Positions 1 to 7,361 of a stretch of DNA of 64,000 nucleotides are shown here, piece by piece (the first letter of the stretch is position 1; each line of letters begins with the position of its first letter). Source of the DNA: Nocardiopsis ansamitocini. GTDB lineage: Bacteria > Actinomycetota > Actinomycetes > Streptosporangiales > Streptosporangiaceae. The stretch covers positions 282,991-346,990 of the forward strand of contig NZ_BSQG01000003.1 of assembly GCF_030268225.1 (NCBI RefSeq). The letters are read 5' to 3'. The notes beneath the pieces were generated by a model. The model saw only the letters and a list, made by a program, of their open reading frames with translations, did not search any database and was not told where the DNA came from. A program made the translations under genes and the position numbers.

Positions 1-1
1 C

Positions 2-847
2 CCTGAGGACGCGGGGCTGGTCCAGCTCCACTCCAGCGCCTACCGCAACCCCGCGCAACTGCCCGAGGGGGCCGTCCTCGTGGTCGGATCGGGCTCGTCG
101 GGGGTCCAGATCGCCGACGAACTCCGTGCCTCCGGCCGACAGGTATACCTCTCCGTGGGGCCGCACGACCGCCCGCCGCGCAGCTACCGGGGGCACGACT
201 TCGTCTGGTGGCTGGGCGTCCTCGGCAAATGGGAGGCGTCGGCGCCTCCGCAGGGCGCCGAGCACGTCACGATCGCGGTCAGCGGTGCGCACGGCGGCCA
301 CACCGTGGACTTCCGTGCCCTGGCCGAACGCGGCATCACCCTGGTCGGCCGGACGGAGTCCTTCGACGCCGGGACCATGCGCTTCGCCTCCGACCTGCGG
401 GACAACATCGCCTTGGGCGACGCCAACTACCTGTCGTTGCTGGACGAGGCCGACGCCTACGTCGAGCGCAACGGCCTCGACCTCCCGGAAGAGCCGCAGG
501 CCCGGGTGCTGGGCGCGTACCCGGAGTCGGTGACCGACCCCGTCCTCGAACTCGACCTCGCCGCCGCCGGGATCACGTCCGTCCTCTGGGCGACCGGTTT
601 CACCGCCGACTACGACTGGCTGGAGGTGGACGCCTTCGGTGATGACGGCAGACCCAGGCACCAGCGCGGGGTCTCCTCCGAGCCCGGCGTCTACTTCATG
701 GGGCTGCCGTGGCAGTCCCGACGCGGTTCCAGCTTCATCTGGGGGGCCTGGCACGACGCCAAATACGTGGCCGACCAGATCTCGATCCAGCGCGGCTACA
801 TGGAACACAACGACTCGAACCCACGTCCGTCCCACGCCCAGGGGTAA
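2..847 (+). CDS. Flavin-containing monooxygenase (CzcO/FMO-like), 5'-truncated
   Basis: The gene runs in from the left edge, so the FAD-binding N-terminus is missing. The first visible residues, a His-Ser...Tyr-Arg-Asn stretch followed by VLVVGSGSSGVQIADEL, match the segment leading into the NADP-binding Rossmann fold (GxGxxG) of class B flavoprotein monooxygenases. The C-terminal part has the LWATGF motif (ATG motif) and ends in a typical HDAKYVADQI-like tail. Such enzymes N- or S-hydroxylate or do Baeyer-Villiger oxidation using NADPH and O2. RidA follows after 2 bases and the next three genes overlap by 4 bp each, so this is part of one transcription unit. The GTG at 80 lies inside the Rossmann strand and is not the start. 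The substrate cannot be read from sequence. Confidence 0.85.
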   Translation, partial: PEDAGLVQLHSSAYRNPAQLPEGAVLVVGSGSSGVQIADELRASGRQVYLSVGPHDRPPRSYRGHDFVWWLGVLGKWEASAPPQGAEHVTIAVSGAHGGHTVDFRALAERGITLVGRTESFDAGTMRFASDLRDNIALGDANYLSLLDEADAYVERNGLDLPEEPQARVLGAYPESVTDPVLELDLAAAGITSVLWATGFTADYDWLEVDAFGDDGRPRHQRGVSSEPGVYFMGLPWQSRRGSSFIWGAWHDAKYVADQISIQRGYMEHNDSNPRPSHAQG

Positions 848-849
848 TC

Positions 850-1272
850 ATGACCACGCACACGCGTATCCGCACGTTCAACACCAAGGACACCTACCCG
901 GAGCAGAACCTCGACAACGACCTGTGCCAGGCGGTGGTGGCGGGAGGAGTCGTGTACCTGCGCGGCCAGATCGGCCAGGACCTGGACACCCGGGAGTCCG
1001 TGGGCGTCGGCGACGTCCGCGCGCAGACCGAGAAGGCCATGGCCAACATCGACCTCCTGCTCAAGGAGGCGGGGAGTGACTTGCGGGACATCGTCAAGGT
1101 GACGATCTACCTCGTCGACCCGCGCTACCGCGAGGATGTCTACCGCGAGGTGGGGCGCTGGCTGAAGGGGGTCTACCCGGTCTCCACGGGTATCGTCGTC
1201 CAGGCCCTGGCCCGGCCCGAGTGGCTCGTGGAGATCGACGCGACGGCCGTGATCTCAGGAGGCGGAAAGTGA
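850..1272 (+). CDS. RidA/YjgF/YER057c family protein
   Basis: 140 aa, family-typical length. The sequence shows the RidA fold pattern (VVAGGVVYLRGQIGQD, then TEKAMANIDLLLKEAGSDLRDIVKVTIYLVD and a C-terminal ALARPEWLVEIDATAVI). The conserved Arg before the P-x-W-L-V-E-I segment, which in RidA binds the carboxylate of imine/enamine intermediates, is present. Family members deaminate reactive enamines/imines or act in pathway-specific hydrolysis steps. The ATG at 850 sits 2 nt after the monooxygenase stop, and the stop overlaps the next start (GTGA). In this operon it may clear an imine made by the monooxygenase or a lyase; that role is inference. Confidence 0.9.
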   Translation: MTTHTRIRTFNTKDTYPEQNLDNDLCQAVVAGGVVYLRGQIGQDLDTRESVGVGDVRAQTEKAMANIDLLLKEAGSDLRDIVKVTIYLVDPRYREDVYREVGRWLKGVYPVSTGIVVQALARPEWLVEIDATAVISGGGK

Positions 1273-1937
1273 CCTTCTCCATCGCAGCCCACCACGGGGG
1301 CAGATTCGGCATCGCCGCCGCCTCGTCCTCGCCCGCCGTCGCCGCGCGGGTCGTCCACCTGCGCGACTCCGTCGGCGCGGTCGCCTCACAGAACATCACC
1401 GACCCGCGTCTGGGGGCGGTGCTGCTGGACCGGCTCGCCGCGGGCCAGAGCCCGCGGGAGGCGCTCGACTCCGTGGTCGGCAGCGAGCCGAGCGCGGAGT
1501 ACCGGCAGCTCACCGTGGTGGACGCCTCCGGTGCCGCGGCCACGTTCAGCGGAGGCCGCACCCTCGGCGTCCACGCAGAGGCCAGCGGGCCGCACTGCGC
1601 TGCGGCCGGGAACATGCTCTCGGACCCCGGCGTTCCCGCCGCCATGTGCGACGCCTTCGACTCGGCCGCGGGAGAGCTGGAGGAACGCCTCCTCGCAGCT
1701 CTCGCCGCCGGCCTCGCGGCCGGGGGCGAGGCCGGGCCGGTGTACTCCGCCGGGCTGGCCACCGTGTCCGCGAACGGCTGGCGCGACACCGACCTGCGCG
1801 TCGACTGGCAGGAGAACCCGATCGAGGCGCTGGGAGGACTGCTCGAAATCTGGCTCCCGCAGCGGGACGACTACGTTCGGCGCGGCCTGGAACCGGCCGC
1901 CGCACCGGGATACGGGGTGCCGGGCGATGACCGTTGA
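1269..1937 (+). CDS. DUF1028 family Ntn-hydrolase-like protein
   Basis: 222 aa. It starts TFSIAAHHGGRFGIAAASSSPAVAARV, the conserved DUF1028 opening, and contains the SQNITDPRLGAVLLDRLAAGQSPREAL segment of the family. DUF1028 proteins share an Ntn-hydrolase-like fold and often sit beside amidohydrolases and RidA proteins; their reaction is not established. The GTG at 1269 overlaps the RidA stop (GTGA), and the 3' end overlaps the M20 start by 11 bp, so translation is probably coupled. The longer in-frame extension upstream overlaps RidA fully and is not used. Confidence 0.85.
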   Translation: MTFSIAAHHGGRFGIAAASSSPAVAARVVHLRDSVGAVASQNITDPRLGAVLLDRLAAGQSPREALDSVVGSEPSAEYRQLTVVDASGAAATFSGGRTLGVHAEASGPHCAAAGNMLSDPGVPAAMCDAFDSAAGELEERLLAALAAGLAAGGEAGPVYSAGLATVSANGWRDTDLRVDWQENPIEALGGLLEIWLPQRDDYVRRGLEPAAAPGYGVPGDDR

Positions 1938-3105
1938 CCCCAGCGGGCTGCCGGGCGTCTCGGACCACCTGGAACGCCTGATCGCCTACTCCGAGACGTT
2001 GCACGCCCATCCGGAGACCGCCTGGGAGGAGCACCGCGCCGCGCGGTGGACGGCGGACCTGCTGGAGGAGTTCGGGTTCGCCGTCGAGACCGCCTACCTC
2101 GGCTTCCCCACCGCACTGCACGCCTCCTTCGGTTCGGGACGGCGCCGGGTCGGCCTCGTCGTCGAGTACGACGCGCTGCCCGGCCTGGGCCACGCCTGCG
2201 GGCACAACCTGATCGCCGCGATGTCGGCGGGCGCGGCGATCGCGCTCCGCCCGTGGGCGGACCAACTCGACCTGCGCGTCGACGTGATCGCCACCCCGGC
2301 CGAGGAGGGCGGCGGGGGCAAGATCGAGCTGCTCGACGCGGGGGCCTTCCGGGATCTGGACCTGGCACTGATGGCCCACCCCGGCCCCGTCGACGCCCCG
2401 CGGGCCGAGCCCTACGCCGTCGCCCACGACCACGTCCGCTTCACCGGTCGGTCGGCACACGCCGCCGCCTATCCCCACGAGGGCCGCAACGCCAACGACG
2501 CCTTCGTCGTCGCACAAGTGGCCCTCGGCCTGCTGCGCCAGCAGCTCCCGCCGGGGACCCGCGTCCACGGAATCCAGACGGTTGGGGGCCAGGCGCCCAA
2601 CGCCATCCCCGGCTTCACCGAGGGCCGCTGGTACACCCGGGCCGAGAGCCTGGCCCAGTTGGAACCGTTGCGCCGACGGGTGGAGCAGTGCTTCGAGGCG
2701 GGGGCACTCGCGACGGACACCGCGATGGAGTTCACACCGGAGTCGCAGCCCTACTCCGAGTTCCGTACGGACGAGCGGGCCCTGGAGATCTACACGCGGC
2801 ACGCCCTCGACCTGGGGCGGCGCTTCGACGCGCCCGTGGAGCAGCAGACGATGAACCGCGCCTCGACCGACATGGGCAACGTCTCCCAGCACGTGCCGGC
2901 CATCCACCCCTACATCGGTCTGGACTGCTTCCCCGTCAGCAACCACCAGCCCGAGTTCGCCGCGGTCTGCGTGGGGGACGCCGCCAACCGGGTCATCGCC
3001 GACGGCGCCACACTGCTCGCGCGCACGGCGCACGAGTACTTCGCCCGCGAGTCCGAAGCCGGTGCCGCCGGCCCGTGGCCGCGTTCGACGAAGGGACCGG
3101 CATGA
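1927..3105 (+). CDS. M20 family amidohydrolase (PM20D2/AbgB-like)
   Basis: 392 aa zinc-dependent amidohydrolase. The metal site motif EYDALPGLGHACGHNL lies near residues 79-95, the paired acid AEEGGGG near 125, and the dimerisation-domain segment FTGRSAHAAAYPHEGRNA in the middle. The C-terminal STDMGNVSQHVPAIHPYIGL block resembles the ACY1L2/PM20D2 subgroup (dipeptide and p-aminobenzoyl-glutamate hydrolases) rather than carboxypeptidases. It probably cleaves an N-acyl- or aroyl-amino acid amide. The ATG at 1927 lies inside the DUF1028 end, and the stop overlaps the next ATG (ATGA). Followed by an aspartase-like lyase, one plausible product is aspartate or a substituted aspartate; this is inference. 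Confidence 0.88.
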   Translation: MTVDPSGLPGVSDHLERLIAYSETLHAHPETAWEEHRAARWTADLLEEFGFAVETAYLGFPTALHASFGSGRRRVGLVVEYDALPGLGHACGHNLIAAMSAGAAIALRPWADQLDLRVDVIATPAEEGGGGKIELLDAGAFRDLDLALMAHPGPVDAPRAEPYAVAHDHVRFTGRSAHAAAYPHEGRNANDAFVVAQVALGLLRQQLPPGTRVHGIQTVGGQAPNAIPGFTEGRWYTRAESLAQLEPLRRRVEQCFEAGALATDTAMEFTPESQPYSEFRTDERALEIYTRHALDLGRRFDAPVEQQTMNRASTDMGNVSQHVPAIHPYIGLDCFPVSNHQPEFAAVCVGDAANRVIADGATLLARTAHEYFARESEAGAAGPWPRSTKGPA

Positions 3106-4526
3106 GCGCGGACACCACCGAGGGGAGGACGAGGACGGAGACCGACTCGCTCGGTGAGGTGACCCTCCCCGCGGACGCGCTCTGGGGGATCAACACCGCG
3201 CGGGCCATGGCGAACTTCCCCGTCACCGGCCGGCCCTGCGGCGATCTGCGCGATCTCGTGTGGGCCTACGGTGCGGTCAAGCTCGCCGCGTGCCGGGCCA
3301 ACGCCGCGCAGGGGCTGCTGGACCCGGCCCAGGGGCGGGCGATCGCCGAGGCCTGCCGCGAGCTCATGCGGGGCGACCTCGACCAGGAGATCCTCGTCGA
3401 CCGGGTCCAGGGCGGTGCCGGGACCAGCACCAACATGAACGTGAACGAGGTTCTGGCCAACCGGGCCCTGCGGCTGCTCGGCATCGCGCCGGGAACGCAC
3501 GCGGTGATCGACCCGCTGGACCACGTCAACCGCAGCCAGAGCACCAACGACACCTATCCCACCGCGGTCAGGCTGGCGCTCCACCGCGGCGTCGAGCGCC
3601 TCCTGCCGGCGCTCGGCAGGCTCGCCGCCGAGTTCGACGCCCGCTCGGCGGACTTCCGCGACATCGTGAAGATCGGCCGCACGCAGTTGCAGGACGCGGT
3701 GCCGATGACCCTGGGGCAGGAGTTCGCGGCCTTCGCGGAGACGGTGCGGGAGGACGCCGCCCGGCTGGAGGAGTTCCTGCCCCACCTGCGCGAGGTCAAC
3801 CTCGGCGCCACGGCCATCGGTACCGGCATCACCGCTCCCGCCGGATACCGGCGAAGCGTGGTGGCCGAGCTCAGCGAGGTCACGGGGTACCCGCTGACCC
3901 CGGCGAACGATCTGATCGAGGCGACCTCCGACACCGGTGTGTTCGTACTGGCCTCCGGGCTTCTCAAACGCTGCGCGGTCAAACTGTCGAAGATCAGCAG
4001 CGACCTCAGGCTCCTGGCCTCCGGTCCGCAGGCGGGGCTGCGGGAGATCGTGCTCCCGGCGGTGCAGGCGGGCTCGTCGATCATGCCGGGGAAGGTCAAC
4101 CCCGTCATCCCGGAGACTGTGAACCAGGTGGCGTTCCTGGTCGTCGGCGCCGACGCGACCGTGACCATGGCGGCCGAGGCAGGACAGTTGCAGCTCAACG
4201 CCTTCGGACCGGTCATCGCCTCGTCCCTCCTGGACTCGGTCGCCCTGCTGACGAGCGCCGCTGACCTGCTCACCGAGCGCTGCGTGAGCGGCATCCACGC
4301 CGACGGCGCGTCCATCACCGCGCGGACCAGGGACAGCCTCGCCGTCGCGACCGGCCTCGTCCCCCTCCTCGGGTACGCGTCCACGGCAGCCCTCGTGAAG
4401 GAGGCGCTGAACGGCCACCGGACACTGGCCGAGCTGGTCCTGGAACGGGGGCTGCTCGACGAGGGGCAGCTCGACGCCGCGCTGGCGCCGGAGAAGCTGA
4501 CCGGTGAGGGCGCCGCCGTTCGCTAG
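3102..4526 (+). CDS. Class II fumarase/aspartate ammonia-lyase family protein
   Basis: 474 aa, the size of AspA and FumC. It carries the start motif TETDSLGEVTLPADALWG, the substrate-site block HVNRSQSTNDTYPTAVRLAL near residue 140, GRTQLQDAVPMTLGQEF, and the superfamily signature GSSIMPGKVNPVIPE near 325-338, whose serine is the catalytic base. These lyases eliminate fumarate from aspartate, malate or N-succinyl compounds. Overall it looks closer to aspartase than to fumarase, but the deaminated substrate may be a derivative made by the upstream genes. ATG at 3102 overlaps the M20 stop by 4 bp. Last gene of the operon; a small GC hairpin follows the stop. Confidence 0.85.
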   Translation: MSADTTEGRTRTETDSLGEVTLPADALWGINTARAMANFPVTGRPCGDLRDLVWAYGAVKLAACRANAAQGLLDPAQGRAIAEACRELMRGDLDQEILVDRVQGGAGTSTNMNVNEVLANRALRLLGIAPGTHAVIDPLDHVNRSQSTNDTYPTAVRLALHRGVERLLPALGRLAAEFDARSADFRDIVKIGRTQLQDAVPMTLGQEFAAFAETVREDAARLEEFLPHLREVNLGATAIGTGITAPAGYRRSVVAELSEVTGYPLTPANDLIEATSDTGVFVLASGLLKRCAVKLSKISSDLRLLASGPQAGLREIVLPAVQAGSSIMPGKVNPVIPETVNQVAFLVVGADATVTMAAEAGQLQLNAFGPVIASSLLDSVALLTSAADLLTERCVSGIHADGASITARTRDSLAVATGLVPLLGYASTAALVKEALNGHRTLAELVLERGLLDEGQLDAALAPEKLTGEGAAVR

Positions 4527-4630
4527 CGCCGCGTCGGGCGGCGTTCGCCTCGGATAGGCGGGGCGGGCGCATCCCATTGAGGCAGGGCGGCCGTCCGGTT
4601 ATGTCGGTGCCGGAGCGTATCGTCCGAGCC

Positions 4631-5128
4631 ATGAACACCCTTCGCCTCGAATCCTGGTCCGAGACAGGCCTGCAGATCCTGCGACGCCAGAACACCCCCG
4701 AGATGACCGAGCAGCTCGGGGGACCCGAGACCGAGCAGACGGTCCTCGACCGCCATCAGCGCTACCTGCGTCTTGACAGCGGCGAGATGCTGATGGTCCA
4801 CCTCGGTGAAGTGGCGATCGGTTCGGTCGGGTACTGGGAACGGGAGTGGGACGGTGCGGACGTGTACGAGACCGGATACGCGATCTTCCCGGAGTTCGGC
4901 GGTCGCGGATACGCAGCCGAGGCCCTGCGGCTGGCCGCGGGCCGGGCGGCGGCGCGCGGCGCACGGCGTTACCTGCACGCGTTCCCCCACGTGAGCCACG
5001 CGGCGTCGAACGCGGTGTGCCGCAAGGCCGGGTTCGAGCTGTTGGGCGAGGTCTCTTTCGAATACCCCAAGGGCACCTGGGAGCAGTCCAACGACTGGCG
5101 GCTCGACCTGAGTGCCCTGGGCGTCTGA
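4631..5128 (+). CDS. GNAT family N-acetyltransferase
   Basis: 165 aa RimJ/RimL-like GNAT. The acetyl-CoA pyrophosphate-binding stretch FPEFGGRGYAAEALRLAAG is recognisable (R/Q-x-x-G-x-G/A), followed by VSHAASNAVCRKAGFELLGE, the usual end of the fold. ATG at 4631 is chosen over TTG 4577 and ATG 4601 because a TATCGT hexamer at 4618-4623 places transcription start on this ATG (leaderless). The acceptor substrate is unknown. It stands alone, convergent with the SnoaL-like gene. Confidence 0.82.
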   Translation: MNTLRLESWSETGLQILRRQNTPEMTEQLGGPETEQTVLDRHQRYLRLDSGEMLMVHLGEVAIGSVGYWEREWDGADVYETGYAIFPEFGGRGYAAEALRLAAGRAAARGARRYLHAFPHVSHAASNAVCRKAGFELLGEVSFEYPKGTWEQSNDWRLDLSALGV

Positions 5129-5177
5129 CGGCACCGGTCGGACAGGTGCACGAAGCCGTTTCGGCGGTCGGGCGACG

Positions 5178-5207
5178 GGCCGGCTACCGCGTCAGGCGGC
5201 GCCGGCC
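5178..5207. terminator. Possible bidirectional hairpin between convergent genes
   Basis: GGCCGGC and GCCGGCC pair across a 16-nt loop between the convergent GNAT and SnoaL-like genes. There is no T-tract, so support is weak. Confidence 0.3.
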
Positions 5208-5256
5208 CTGTCATCGCGTCGCCTTCCAGCACCCCCGTGCCCGGAAGGAATCGGGG

Positions 5257-5586
5257 TCAGCCCCCGCGGATGGTCATTTTGGCGAGCTTGTGACCGGCGG
5301 TGGCGAAACTGAACACCGACCTGCCGTTGGCGTGGTCGCTACGCCAGTCACCGATGACGGTGACCTCATCGCCGGTTGCCGTGACCTCCTCGGGTGTGAG
5401 GGTGCCGTTGGAACCGATGAACTCCTTTTCGCTCCAGGCCGTGATCGCTTCGCGGCCGACGAAGAGGCGGCCCCAATCATCGACCGCCCCGTCGGGTGTG
5501 AAGGCGTCGAGAAACCCGGTCGCGTCGTGACGGTTGACGGTGTCGATGAACGAGGCGACGGGTTCGGGGATGTCCGGATCTGACAT
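5257..5586 (-). CDS. SnoaL-like / nuclear transport factor 2 family protein
   Basis: 109 aa with the NTF2-like cone pattern: VASFIDTVNRHDATGFLDAFTPDGAVDDWG, FVGREAITAW, then a beta-rich C-terminus. Such small proteins are polyketide-cyclase-like enzymes, ketosteroid-isomerase-like proteins or stress-related binding proteins; sequence alone does not decide. ATG at 5586 has an AGGGAGC ribosome binding site 5 nt upstream, so the longer N-terminus reading into the SDR end is rejected. It sits 32 bp downstream of the SDR gene and is probably co-transcribed with it under the divergent TetR regulator. Confidence 0.75.
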   Translation of the reverse strand: MSDPDIPEPVASFIDTVNRHDATGFLDAFTPDGAVDDWGRLFVGREAITAWSEKEFIGSNGTLTPEEVTATGDEVTVIGDWRSDHANGRSVFSFATAGHKLAKMTIRGG

Positions 5587-5618
5587 CAGTGCTCCCTGAT
5601 TCGTGAGAACGGGGTGGA

Positions 5619-6374
5619 TCAGCGGGTGGTGTAACCGCCGTTGGCGAAGATCGTCTGTCCGGTGATCCACCACCCCTCGGTGGCCAGGAAGCGCACGATC
5701 GGGGCGATGTCCTCGATCTGGGTCAGCTGGTTCCCCATGGCCTGGGACTTGTGGAACTCGACCCGTTCGGGGGTCTCCTGGCCGTAGAAGAACGGGGTGT
5801 CCATCGGCCCCGGGGCAATCGCGGTGACCGAGATGCCCCGCTCAGCGAACTCCTTGGCCGCGGCGCGGGTGAAGTGCTCCACCGGGCTCTTGCCGCCCGC
5901 GTACGTGGAGTAGCCGTCCGTGAAGGCCCCCAGCAGTGCGGTGACGATCGTGACGATCTTCCCGCCGTCGGCCAGGTGCAGGCCGGCCTCCTTGATGAAG
6001 AAGTAGGCGGCCTTGGAGTTGATGTCGAACATCGAGTCGTACTCGTCTTCGGTGGTCTCCGTGATCGGCTTGCGCAGCACCTTGCCCACTGTGTTCACCG
6101 CGACGTCGATCGGTCCGAGCGCCGTTGACGCATCGGCGAACAGCCTCCCGACGTTGACCGGCTTCGTCAGGTCTCCTTGCAGGAGGACTCCCTTGCCGCC
6201 CGCGGCCTCCACGTCCGCGAGGGTCGCCTCGGCCTCGGGGCGCGAGGACTCGGAGTTGTAGTGGATCGCCACGTTCGCCCCGGCGGCCGCTGTCTGACGG
6301 GCGATGAGCCCGCCGAGGTTTTTCCCTCCCCCGGCGATGAGAACGTTCTTGCCTTTGAGCGTGTGTTCGGCCAT
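5619..6374 (-). CDS. SDR family NAD(P)-dependent oxidoreductase
   Basis: 251 aa short-chain dehydrogenase. The nucleotide-binding loop is NVLIAGGGKNLGGLIA (a GGGxxxG variant of TGxxxGxG). NTVG replaces the usual NNAG, and the active site YSTYAGGKSPVEHF supplies Tyr and Lys near 155-162. The C-terminal ITGQTIFANGG motif is standard for the 3-oxoacyl-ACP reductase/glucose dehydrogenase branch. ATG at 6374 is preceded by AGGAGAGGC. It is divergent from a TetR-family gene with a palindrome in the 66-bp gap, a typical repressor/target layout. Substrate unknown. Confidence 0.85.
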   Translation of the reverse strand: MAEHTLKGKNVLIAGGGKNLGGLIARQTAAAGANVAIHYNSESSRPEAEATLADVEAAGGKGVLLQGDLTKPVNVGRLFADASTALGPIDVAVNTVGKVLRKPITETTEDEYDSMFDINSKAAYFFIKEAGLHLADGGKIVTIVTALLGAFTDGYSTYAGGKSPVEHFTRAAAKEFAERGISVTAIAPGPMDTPFFYGQETPERVEFHKSQAMGNQLTQIEDIAPIVRFLATEGWWITGQTIFANGGYTTR

Positions 6375-6411
6375 TGCCTCTCCTGGTCTCCTATCGCTGC
6401 TACGGAATTGC

Positions 6412-6424
6412 ATATCAACGATAT
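6412..6424. promoter_or_regulatory. Candidate TetR operator, ATATC-AAC-GATAT palindrome
   Basis: A perfect 5-bp inverted repeat with 3-bp spacer lies in the AT-rich 66-bp gap between the divergent SDR and TetR genes, overlapping the likely -10 region (GATAAT/TAATGT) of the TetR gene. Position and symmetry fit autoregulation and repression of the SDR/SnoaL pair. The assignment is inferred from layout. Confidence 0.5.
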
Positions 6425-6440
6425 AAGATAATGTAGCAAA

Positions 6441-7148
6441 ATGACAGAACCGACGCGCGGTGACACGCGGACACTGCTGCTGGGTGCGGCCGCCGCCCTC
6501 ATCGCCGCTGACCCGGGCGAGGACTTCTCCCTGCGCGCGGTCTGCGACGCGGTCGGCGTAAAGATGCCGACCCTGTATCACTTCTTCGGCAGCAAACAAG
6601 GACTCATCGAGGCCGTTATCGAGCGCGGTTTCGACATGTACCTGGAGCAGAAGGCCTCCACCGAGTCCACTGGTGGTCCGATCCAAGACATCCGCGCCGG
6701 ATGGGACACCCACGTCGCCTTCGGTATCGCCAACCCCGGCTTCTATACGCTCATGTACGGCAAGGTCCGGCCCGGGCACTCGCCGGCAGCGCAGTCACGG
6801 CCGAGCCGGATCCTCCAAGAGCTCATGCGCCGTGCCGAGGAGCAGGGCCGTCTGGTCGTACCCGCCGACCAGGCCGCCGCCCACGTCCTCGTTACCAACA
6901 TCGGGGTCACACTCCGGCAGATCGTTCTCGGCGAGGAGGACCGTGCCCTGTCGATCGCCGTGCGCGAGGGGGCGATCGCCGCGATCACCGGAACCGTGCA
7001 GGTGACGGACAACCGTTCCGTGTCCGGCCGCGAAGTGATCGAGTACGCCGCCGCGCACCCCGACATCCTCGGTACCACCGAGACGGAGCTGCTCATCGAG
7101 TGGATCCGGCGGCTGCGGGATTCGGACCGGCACCGCCCTGCGAGCTGA
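6441..7148 (+). CDS. TetR/AcrR family transcriptional regulator
   Basis: 235 aa. The N-terminal helix-turn-helix is clear: TLLLGAAAALIAADPGEDFSLRAVCDAVGVKMPTLY followed by HFFGSKQGLIEAVIERGF. The C-terminal ligand domain contains the FGIANPGFYTLMYGKVRPG segment seen in TetR_C_33/WHG-type domains. The start lies 9-14 nt from an AT-rich -10-like sequence, so the transcript is nearly leaderless. It likely controls the divergent SDR and SnoaL-like genes through the palindrome at 6412. The effector is unknown. Confidence 0.85.
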   Translation: MTEPTRGDTRTLLLGAAAALIAADPGEDFSLRAVCDAVGVKMPTLYHFFGSKQGLIEAVIERGFDMYLEQKASTESTGGPIQDIRAGWDTHVAFGIANPGFYTLMYGKVRPGHSPAAQSRPSRILQELMRRAEEQGRLVVPADQAAAHVLVTNIGVTLRQIVLGEEDRALSIAVREGAIAAITGTVQVTDNRSVSGREVIEYAAAHPDILGTTETELLIEWIRRLRDSDRHRPAS

Positions 7149-7361
7149 CCGCTCGCGGGGCGGTGCCGGTCGCTGACCCTCCCGGGTTTTTCCGGGGCGT
7201 CCCCGCCCGAGGCGGACGAAACCACCGCCGTGCTTTCACCCGGGGCCGTGGCCCGGGCGGGGGACGGGACTACCGCCCCTTCATACGGGCCTCTCATGGC
7301 AGGTCGCTCTCGTGTACGTGGTGGTCCACGCGCGCGTTGACACGGAGAGGGCGGGGTTCCG

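Noticed and set aside
1546-3033. Long minus-strand ORF (495 codons) opposite DUF1028 and M20 genes
   Set aside because: It is a shadow of the high-GC plus-strand genes; the plus strand carries clear catalytic motifs and coupled starts.
4577-4630. Upstream starts (TTG 4577, ATG 4601) for the GNAT gene
   Set aside because: They extend into non-homologous sequence, and the -10 hexamer at 4618 would lie inside the coding region.
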